Source of the DNA: Flavobacteriales bacterium UBA3431
GTDB taxonomy: Bacteria > Bacteroidota > Bacteroidia > Flavobacteriales > Schleiferiaceae
Length of the DNA stretch: 45,726 bases
NCBI GenBank assembly: GCA_002381225.1
Contig: DFSS01000054.1
Location: 1 to 45,726, forward strand
Direction: 5' to 3'
Shown: piece after piece, positions 34,205 through 40,732 of the stretch
Position numbering within the stretch: position 1 is the stretch's first letter
Layout: each line of letters starts with the position of its first letter
Made by a program: the position numbers and the translations under genes
The notes under the pieces: model-generated
Told to the model about the DNA's origin: nothing
The model's input: the letters and a program-made list of their open reading frames with translations, nothing else
The model's database searches: none

Positions 34205-35226
34205 GAAAGATGCTCTTCCTCCTGTTCTTGGTAGGTGCCGCGTGGTCGGGTCAGGCCCAGCTTTTGCCCTCCTATGGGGGTGAGCGCGCGGGACAGTCGG
34301 CCTTCCCCTTCCTGAAGAATGACTTGCATGTGCGTTCAGCCGGTCTCGCGGGCGCTTCCGTGGCGCTCCCGGGCGATGCCTACGCCTTGGCCCAAAACCC
34401 CGCCGGCATGGCCTCGCTGAAAGGCACCTCTGTAGCCCTTAGTCATCTGAGCCTCAGCGGAGGTACTCAGCAAGTCGGTTTCTTCTTATCCAAACCCCAA
34501 AAAGGCCGCGATGCCGCATGGGGCCTAAGCATTAACCACTTGCAAACCCCGGGATTTTCTGAGCGGACGGAATTTCAGCCCAGCGGCACAGGCTATCAAC
34601 TCTACTCCTCTCAAAGTAGCGTCGGCCTGAGTTATGCGCAACGCCTCAGCGAGCAGTTCCAGCTCGGCGTGACCCTCAAGGGCATTGGCGAAGTCTACAC
34701 CACCGGCAGCCAAAGCGGCGCATACAGCGCGATGACCGCCGCCGCCGACGTCGGATTTCTCTACACCACGGACGTCAAAGACTTGCGCTTTGCGGTGGTC
34801 CTGAAAAACTTTGGCGGCTCGTCGACCTTGACCGGGGATTTCTTGGCCGTGGACTTCAACCGTAGCCCCATCCAAGGCCTTGAATCCAATACCCTGCCCA
34901 CGGAATTCGCCATGGGCTTGAGCATGGTTCCTTGGCGGCGTGGCAACCAATCGCTCCTGATCGCGGCGCAATTGGTTCACCCGAACGACAATGCGGAAAA
35001 CTACCGCATCGGCATAGAGTACCGCCCCAACCCGCGGATGGCCGCACGCATCGGAAGCAAGCTGAATACCCGTGGCCAGAGCTGGCCCGTGGGAGGTCTG
35101 TCCTATGACGGAGGTGCCATGGGCCCCTTCCAAATGCGCATAGACGTCGCCGTACAACGTACCGACGCCATGGGCTGGCGCAACACGCTGGGCCTGGTCT
35201 TTACCCCTAAAACCGAACGCCCATGA
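34201..35226 (+). CDS. PorV/PorQ-family (UPF0164) outer-membrane barrel
   Basis: The 341-residue protein begins at the ATG at 34201 (signal peptide MRKMLFLLFLVGAAWSGQAQ), overlapping the TonB-receptor stop in ATGA. The hallmark is RSAGLAGASVALPGDAYALAQNPAGMASL near the N-terminus, as in PorV/PorQ and other FadL-like barrels, then regular amphipathic strands to VQRTDAMGWRNTLGLVF. PorV shuttles T9SS cargo from the translocon to the attachment complex. A second copy encoded inside a cargo operon may serve the local cargo, but the family also includes barrels of unknown role. Its stop overlaps the next gene by ATGA. Confidence 0.82.
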   Translation: MRKMLFLLFLVGAAWSGQAQLLPSYGGERAGQSAFPFLKNDLHVRSAGLAGASVALPGDAYALAQNPAGMASLKGTSVALSHLSLSGGTQQVGFFLSKPQKGRDAAWGLSINHLQTPGFSERTEFQPSGTGYQLYSSQSSVGLSYAQRLSEQFQLGVTLKGIGEVYTTGSQSGAYSAMTAAADVGFLYTTDVKDLRFAVVLKNFGGSSTLTGDFLAVDFNRSPIQGLESNTLPTEFAMGLSMVPWRRGNQSLLIAAQLVHPNDNAENYRIGIEYRPNPRMAARIGSKLNTRGQSWPVGGLSYDGGAMGPFQMRIDVAVQRTDAMGWRNTLGLVFTPKTERP

Positions 35227-36422
35227 TGCGCCTTCGCCTTCTCGCCTTTGCCGCCGCGCTGAGCTTCATTAGCTGCGAAGGCTACTTTGGCACCAAAACC
35301 GATTTGGGTTTCATCGACGTGCCCAATTACAGCGTGCGCGACATCGCCTACGTGCCCATTCAGCCGGCCTTCACAGGCTTTGTACATCCCTCCGACCTCT
35401 GCATCGGTTTTGATGAATTGCTCTATGTTGTGGACGAAGCCACGGAAGAGATTATCTGCCTCAACGAGTCCGGCGTGGAGCAAGGCCGATTGACCATCCC
35501 CGGGGTAACCACGGTCCGCCAAGATCGTAGGCTGGACCTCTTGGCCATTGGGCGTCATGACACGACCATCAATGGGGTCGCCTATTCGTTGGCCTGCCTA
35601 TACCGGATTCACCAGATTGGGCCGAATGGGGAATATGGCTTGCCCTACGCCGAAGTCGTCCACAAAACGGTACACCCATTTTACTTCAAAAACACGTTTT
35701 CAACGTCCGATGCGCAGGTCCAATTTGGCCAGGTAGCAGTGCTTGCCAACAACCAATCCGAGAAAAACAACCGTTACTATCTAACCCGAACAGGTCCTTC
35801 CTCCAACAATGCCAACCAAGGTCCAGACGATGCCGTCATCTTGTTTGACAACGAGGACCAGTATGTGTCGCCCATTTCCGTCACCACCTCCTCCGGTTTG
35901 TATACCAACTACTTCCAAGATCCACGGGGCTTAGTCAGCTTTGCACAACCTCCTCAATACACCGCCGCGGTAGGCGATGATTTTTGGTTTACCTCGATGG
36001 ACCCGAACCAAGCGCTACAAGTACAGCACATGACCTTTGTGGAAACGGAATTTGGTGCGGATTACCGTCCCGTGATTTACAATGGGGACAATAGCTTAGC
36101 CGATGATTGGATTAACAAAGCCAACCGCTTTACCGAACCTTGCGCTATGACAATGGCCGGCGATGCAACCCGGTATCTCTTTGTGGTGGACCGCCAGCGG
36201 GATTCCGTGTACCAGTTTACAGCCAGTGGGTTGGAAGGGATTCCCCCACCCCCAGCCTCTGGTGAGACCCGCTACACGAAAGTATCCTTCGGCGGAGAAG
36301 GAAGCGGACCCATGCAATTCATTGAACCCGCCGCCGTGGCCCACTATAAGAAAATCCTCTATGTGGTGGATGCCGGAAACGGCCGCATTTCCCGCTTCAA
36401 ATGCACCCTCGACTTTGAATAA
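35223..36422 (+). CDS. NHL/beta-propeller-like lipoprotein
   Basis: The 399-residue product has lipobox LSFISC (Cys18) and is predicted to be lipid-anchored. It reads as a six-blade-type beta-propeller with NHL-like repeats: VHPSDLCIGFDELLYVVDEATEEIICLNESG, a weak middle, PCAMTMAGDATRYLFVVDRQRDSVYQFTASG and EPAAVAHYKKILYVVDAGNGRISRF. NHL propellers usually bind proteins, nucleic acid or glycans. It starts in an ATGA overlap with the PorV-like gene. It is the last of the tightly overlapping genes, with 69 bases before the next start. Confidence 0.82.
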   Translation: MMRLRLLAFAAALSFISCEGYFGTKTDLGFIDVPNYSVRDIAYVPIQPAFTGFVHPSDLCIGFDELLYVVDEATEEIICLNESGVEQGRLTIPGVTTVRQDRRLDLLAIGRHDTTINGVAYSLACLYRIHQIGPNGEYGLPYAEVVHKTVHPFYFKNTFSTSDAQVQFGQVAVLANNQSEKNNRYYLTRTGPSSNNANQGPDDAVILFDNEDQYVSPISVTTSSGLYTNYFQDPRGLVSFAQPPQYTAAVGDDFWFTSMDPNQALQVQHMTFVETEFGADYRPVIYNGDNSLADDWINKANRFTEPCAMTMAGDATRYLFVVDRQRDSVYQFTASGLEGIPPPPASGETRYTKVSFGGEGSGPMQFIEPAAVAHYKKILYVVDAGNGRISRFKCTLDFE

Positions 36423-36463
36423 TTGCTTAACCTAGACCTAACCCCTAGCTATTCTAAACGCCG

Positions 36464-36471
36464 TATTTTTG
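36464..36471 (+). promoter_or_regulatory. candidate internal promoter before the giant T9SS cargo gene
   Basis: TATTTTTG (exact TAnnTTTG) lies in the 69-base gap, 20 bases before the ATG at 36492. It could allow extra expression of the last gene. Confidence 0.4.
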
Positions 36472-36491
36472 ACCCAATCAAGGACCGTACT

Positions 36492-39400
36492 ATGAAGAAA
36501 ATCTACACATTAGCCGCATTTGCCCTCAGTTTCTTGGCATTTGCCACCAACCATGCCGTTTCCGTGGTGAACAATAGTTATTCCCCAGCCACGCTGGCTA
36601 TCGCCGTGGGAGACACCGTAACATGGACCCAGGTCAATGGCGTGCACAATGTGAATGGGTCGACGAGCACCTATGCGAGCAACCCTGCCAGCTTTGGCAA
36701 TGGAGCCGCCGCAGGAGGGACCTGGACGTACCAGTATGTATTCACCGTTCCAGGTAGCTACCAATACCAGTGCGACCCCCATGCCTCCTTCATGACGGGT
36801 AGCATTACGGTCACCGCAGCGGCTACGACGGTTACCCCCTGTACCGAGTTCTTTATTTCGGAATATGTCGAAGGGTCTAGCAATAACAAGGCGTTAGAGA
36901 TCTACAACCCCACGGGCGCTGCCAAAAGCATTGCCGGCTATACCTTGGCCCTGTTCTCCAACGGTGCCACAACGACCACCAACACCTTCGTCTTCCCTGC
37001 TGGAACGACGATTCCCGCACACGGCACCTATGTCATTGCACATGGATCCGGGGTAGCTGCCCTTCTTGCTGTGGCGGATACAAGCTACGGCTACCCGAAC
37101 GTAGTCAGCTACAACGGCGACGATGCCGTAGTGCTCTTGACCCCCACCAACGATACCCTTGATATCATTGGTATAGTCGGTGTTGATCCCGGAAGCAACT
37201 GGACTGTCGGATCAGGTGCTACCAATGAATATACCCTGGTTCGCAAAGTCGCCATCGAGAAAGGCCAGCTTGACTGGGCGATTGGGGCAACCGAATGGGA
37301 TGTATACCCCCAAAATACTTTCACACAGTTGGGTGCACATACCTCCAACTGTGCCAACACCCCTCCGGCTTATGATATGATTGGCGACTACACTTCCCTA
37401 GATGCCAACGGTGTGGCCGACAGCTTGACCGCCTATGCCCACTTCATTGGTACCATCTTCACCATTGATTACGACGGCAACGCAGGCTATAGCTTCTACA
37501 TCCACGACGGTACGGGTGGCATCAATGTGTACAAATCCAGTGATTTGGGCAGTTACACTTCTCCCATGCGAGGGGACTCCATTGAGGTGTATGGTACGAT
37601 CATTCAGTTCAACGGATTGACGGAAATCGCGCCTGATACAATCAACGTTTTGGCCACGGGTGCAGCAACGCAAAACCCCACGGTGACCACCATCTTGGAC
37701 GAACCGCAAGAGTCCGAGTTGGTTCGCATCAACAACGTCAGTCTCGTGACACCTTCGCAATGGAGCAACAGCGGTTCGGGCTTCAACGTTGACGTTACCA
37801 ATGGAACCAGCACCTACGTGGTGCGTGTTGACGCAGATTGCAATCTCTACGGCACGGCGGCTCCTACGGGCACCTTTGACGTGGTAGGCGTTGGCAGCCA
37901 GTACGACAACAGCAGCCCCTACACCAGTGGCTACCAACTCTTCCCACGAGATACCAATGACATCATTTACGGTGGAATGGTTTCCAACATCGATGCCATT
38001 GGCGACTACAACAACGTGGACGCTTCAGGCGTCGCCGACAGCTTGGGTGCTACGGCACGCTTCCAAGGCACCGTTTTCACCATTGACTTCGACGGCAACG
38101 CAGGCTACAGCTTGTACATCCACGATGGAACTGGCGGTATCAACGTGTACAAGTCCACCGATATTGGCAGCTACACCGCTCCCATGATGGGCGACGTGAT
38201 CAAAGTATACGGTTCCATTGCCCAGTTCAATGGTCTGACGGAACTCATTCCCGACAGCTTGACTTTGGTCAGTATGGGTGCTTCGATTCAAACGCCCACC
38301 TTGTCGAGCAGCCTTGGCGAGACACAAGAGTCTGAATTGGTTCGCTTCAACAACATGTCTATTGTCACTCCTTCGCAGTGGACGAACAGTGGTTCTGGTT
38401 TCAACGTGGATATCACGGACGGCTCGAACACCTACGCCATGCGCATTGATGCCGACTGTAACCTTTACGGTACAGCAGCCCCAACCGGATTGTTCGACGT
38501 CATCGGCGTGGGTAGCCAATACGATAACAGCAGCCCCTACACGAGCGGCTATCAGCTCTTCCCGCGCGACACCAATGACATCATTCCCGTAGCGGCCACC
38601 AACCCAAGCATCCGCTTCGCATCCGCAGCCGCTTCCGCTTTGGAGGGCAACGTGACGGAGCAGGTCTATCTGGTGATCAACCCCACCTATGCGAGCGCTT
38701 CAACGGTGACCCTTTCGCATAATGCCGGAGCTGGCTTTGTGGTGGGCTCGGATGCGAGCTTTAACCCGAGCATCTCTGCCACAGGTACCAGCATTACGGT
38801 TCCTGCCGGCGCAGATACCGTGACCCTCTCCATTACCATCATCGACGATGCTTTAACAGAAGGTGACGAGCATATTGACTTGCTGATTGATGCGGCCGGT
38901 ACGGGCCTTCAGGTGGGCGCTATTGATTCTATGCGCTTTACCATCATCGACAACGACATCATCATCCCTACCTATACCATTCCCCAAATCAAGGGTCAAG
39001 ACGCCAACGGCGTGAACGATTCCAATGGCGTGTATTGTAAGGTGATCGGTACCGTCCTAGGTGTGAATACGCAATCTGCCAGCACCGGCAACGTAGCCTT
39101 CACCATTCACGACGGAAACGTTGGATTCGGGGTATTCTCTCCGGCTAGCACCAACCACAACTACAGCGTGAACGAAGGTGACGTGGTACGTATTATCGGT
39201 ACGATCGGCCAGTTCAATGGTTTGGCACAAGTCAATGCGGATTCCATCGCCATTGTCAGCACGGGTGCTGCCCTGCCCACTCCTACAACGATTGTGGCTT
39301 TGGATGAGAGCACCGAAAACGATTTGCTCCGCATGAACAACGTCACCATTGTGAACCCCGCTCAATGGACCAATGCAGGTTCTGGATTCAACGTGGACAT

Positions 39401-40361
39401 CACGGACGGCACCAACACCATCCAATTGCGCATTGATGCGGACGTAGACCTCTACAGCCAACCTTGCCCTGTGGGCACCTTCGACGTAGTCGGTATTGGC
39501 GGTCAGTATGACAACAGCAATCCGTACACGAGCGGCTATCAAATGCTGCCTCGCTACATCGCTGACGTCATCTTCCCCACGCCTATGTCCTACGACTTGG
39601 CGGTGACGGAAATCATGGCTGGATCCAATGATCCCAACAGCAACGTGAGTGAAGACTGGTTCGAAATCCTCAACTACGGTTCGACTGCGGTGAATTTGGA
39701 CGGTTTCTCTTGGGACGACAACAGCTTGGCTCCAGGAACCTCTACCTTCCAAAACGTTGCCATCGCCCCGGGCGAAGCGATTGTAGTATGGGCAGGTGTC
39801 CAAGCCAACGAAGGCGACTTCAAAGCCGCATGGAGCTTGACCAACACCAACGTTCAAGTTATCTCATCCGATGAGTTGGTCAACGGGGCCTATCCTTCTT
39901 TGAGCTCGAGCAGCGATGTCGTGGTTTTGTTTGACACTTCGGCAAACCCCATCGAAATCTGCAAGGCGGAGTACACCAGTACACTTGCCGGCCACTCCGT
40001 AGAATTTGACACCAACTGCACGTACTTGGGCAATGCTTCCGTGGGCGTGCGAGGTGCCTATACCTCTGCGGGAACAGACGTAGGTTCACCAGGCAACCAG
40101 ACCATCAGCGTAGGCGAAAACAGCCTCGAGAAGGTCAGCCTATACCCCAACCCTGCGGGCACCGTAGCTACGTTGAAACTTCCTATGGATGGCAGTAAAT
40201 CCGTGACGGTCCTCAACGCGCTCGGTCAACCTGTACTGAGCCAGCGTACGAGCCAAAAAGAGCTTACCCTCCAAGTAGGTTCGTTGAAGGCCGGTATCTA
40301 CATGGTCCGCATTCAAAGCGAAGCCGGTCAGCGCACCTTGCGTCTGATCGTTCAGCACTAA
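36492..40361 (+). CDS. giant T9SS-sorted protein: cupredoxin, lamin-tail, three OB-fold units, Calx-beta
   Basis: The 1289-residue secreted protein starts at the ATG at 36492 (signal peptide MKKIYTLAAFALSFLAFA); the longer frame begins at a TTG. Domains in order are: a cupredoxin (about 22-108) with candidate type-1 copper ligands His52, Cys94, His97 and Met101 (QCDPHASFMTG); lamin-tail domain 1 (about 116-285, FFISEYVEGSSNNKALEIYNP); OB-fold units 1 and 2 (about 298-495 and 504-701); Calx-beta (about 705-826, ending IIDND); OB-fold unit 3 (about 832-1029); lamin-tail domain 2 (about 1035-1200, EDWFEILNYGSTAVNLDG); and a T9SS type A domain (YPNPAGTVATLKL to the end). Lamin-tail plus OB-fold modules mark ExeM-type extracellular nucleases, but no EEP domain is present. 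A strong terminator follows. Confidence 0.88.
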   Translation: MKKIYTLAAFALSFLAFATNHAVSVVNNSYSPATLAIAVGDTVTWTQVNGVHNVNGSTSTYASNPASFGNGAAAGGTWTYQYVFTVPGSYQYQCDPHASFMTGSITVTAAATTVTPCTEFFISEYVEGSSNNKALEIYNPTGAAKSIAGYTLALFSNGATTTTNTFVFPAGTTIPAHGTYVIAHGSGVAALLAVADTSYGYPNVVSYNGDDAVVLLTPTNDTLDIIGIVGVDPGSNWTVGSGATNEYTLVRKVAIEKGQLDWAIGATEWDVYPQNTFTQLGAHTSNCANTPPAYDMIGDYTSLDANGVADSLTAYAHFIGTIFTIDYDGNAGYSFYIHDGTGGINVYKSSDLGSYTSPMRGDSIEVYGTIIQFNGLTEIAPDTINVLATGAATQNPTVTTILDEPQESELVRINNVSLVTPSQWSNSGSGFNVDVTNGTSTYVVRVDADCNLYGTAAPTGTFDVVGVGSQYDNSSPYTSGYQLFPRDTNDIIYGGMVSNIDAIGDYNNVDASGVADSLGATARFQGTVFTIDFDGNAGYSLYIHDGTGGINVYKSTDIGSYTAPMMGDVIKVYGSIAQFNGLTELIPDSLTLVSMGASIQTPTLSSSLGETQESELVRFNNMSIVTPSQWTNSGSGFNVDITDGSNTYAMRIDADCNLYGTAAPTGLFDVIGVGSQYDNSSPYTSGYQLFPRDTNDIIPVAATNPSIRFASAAASALEGNVTEQVYLVINPTYASASTVTLSHNAGAGFVVGSDASFNPSISATGTSITVPAGADTVTLSITIIDDALTEGDEHIDLLIDAAGTGLQVGAIDSMRFTIIDNDIIIPTYTIPQIKGQDANGVNDSNGVYCKVIGTVLGVNTQSASTGNVAFTIHDGNVGFGVFSPASTNHNYSVNEGDVVRIIGTIGQFNGLAQVNADSIAIVSTGAALPTPTTIVALDESTENDLLRMNNVTIVNPAQWTNAGSGFNVDITDGTNTIQLRIDADVDLYSQPCPVGTFDVVGIGGQYDNSNPYTSGYQMLPRYIADVIFPTPMSYDLAVTEIMAGSNDPNSNVSEDWFEILNYGSTAVNLDGFSWDDNSLAPGTSTFQNVAIAPGEAIVVWAGVQANEGDFKAAWSLTNTNVQVISSDELVNGAYPSLSSSSDVVVLFDTSANPIEICKAEYTSTLAGHSVEFDTNCTYLGNASVGVRGAYTSAGTDVGSPGNQTISVGENSLEKVSLYPNPAGTVATLKLPMDGSKSVTVLNALGQPVLSQRTSQKELTLQVGSLKAGIYMVRIQSEAGQRTLRLIVQH
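37376..38587 (+). repeat. in-gene tandem duplication (OB-fold units 1 and 2), with a diverged third copy at about 38983-39580
   Basis: Two units with a 206-codon period (from GDYTSLDANG at residue 298 and GDYNNVDASG at 504) share long near-identical stretches, e.g. YIHDGTGGINVYKS, TPSQW, DADCNLYGTAAPTG, QYDNSSPYTSGYQLFPRDTNDII. Their ends match almost base for base apart from third positions. A third unit (DANGVNDSNG at about residue 837) keeps the same layout (TNAGSGFNVDITDG, QYDNSNPYTSGYQMLPR) but has diverged much more. Units 1 and 2 are probably a more recent duplication. Confidence 0.85.
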
Positions 40362-40382
40362 GGATTTTCTCTTCTTTCCAAG

Positions 40383-40412
40383 AAAGCCGGCCTCTTTAGG
40401 CCGGCTTTTTTT
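40383..40412 (+). terminator. intrinsic terminator after the giant cargo gene
   Basis: The stem GCCGGCCT / AGGCCGGC (40386-40393 and 40398-40405) has a CTTT loop, flanking A/T pairs and seven Ts. It ends the 16-kb plus-strand run. Confidence 0.92.
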
Positions 40413-40413
40413 A

Positions 40414-40565
40414 TACCCCGCAAAAACGGGATAACCCTCCATCAGGTCAGGTGATCTCTTGGCGAGGAAGTCTCACCCAAAAAACAAAAGCAAGCCATAG
40501 GGGCTTGCTTTTTACTTTTTGTTTCTCACCGCATGGATATAGAACATGCCGCGGCAAGAAATAAA
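40414..40565. other. non-coding stretch with small hairpins
   Basis: Between the cargo-gene terminator and the tRNA terminator I find no credible gene. It holds a small CCCG/CGGG hairpin (about 40417-40430), a stronger terminator-like hairpin (40488-40510, listed separately) and a short GCATG/CATGC inverted pair (about 40532-40551). The reading frames across it are by-products of the tRNA. Confidence 0.5.
40486..40513. terminator. second terminator-like hairpin
   Basis: The stem AAGCAAGCC / GGCTTGCTT (40488-40496 and 40502-40510) is bordered by As and Ts on both sides, so it could act in either direction as a back-up terminator. Confidence 0.6.
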
Positions 40566-40594
40566 AAAACCAGCGCTTTCGGCGCTGGTTTTTT
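40566..40594 (-). terminator. intrinsic terminator of the tRNA-Gly transcript
   Basis: The stem CCAGCGC / GCGCTGG (40570-40576 and 40582-40588) lies four bases beyond the encoded CCA of the tRNA. The A-run on the plus strand (40563-40569) gives the T-tail on the minus strand. Confidence 0.85.
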
Positions 40595-40597
40595 GGG

Positions 40598-40673
<76 letters not shown>

Positions 40674-40683
40674 AGTGGGGCGA

Positions 40684-40713
40684 CAAAAATAGAAAGAAAA
40701 GTTCTGCGAACAA
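40684..40713 (-). promoter_or_regulatory. promoter of tRNA-Gly
   Basis: The minus strand has TTG (40711-40713), a 19-base spacer and TATTTTTG (40684-40691), the best match in the window to the Bacteroidota consensus. Mature tRNA begins ten bases after the element. It lies in the gap after the mutS stop. Confidence 0.7.
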
Positions 40714-40732
40714 GCAATTTTAACAGGAAAAT

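Noticed and set aside
36423..36491. Longer N-terminus of the giant cargo protein
   Set aside because: It starts at a TTG immediately after the previous stop and precedes a perfect signal peptide at 36492; a -7 element lies within it.
37376..39580. Possible CRISPR-like or mobile repeat
   Set aside because: The repeats are in-frame protein-domain duplications with about 600-base units, not short direct repeats with spacers.
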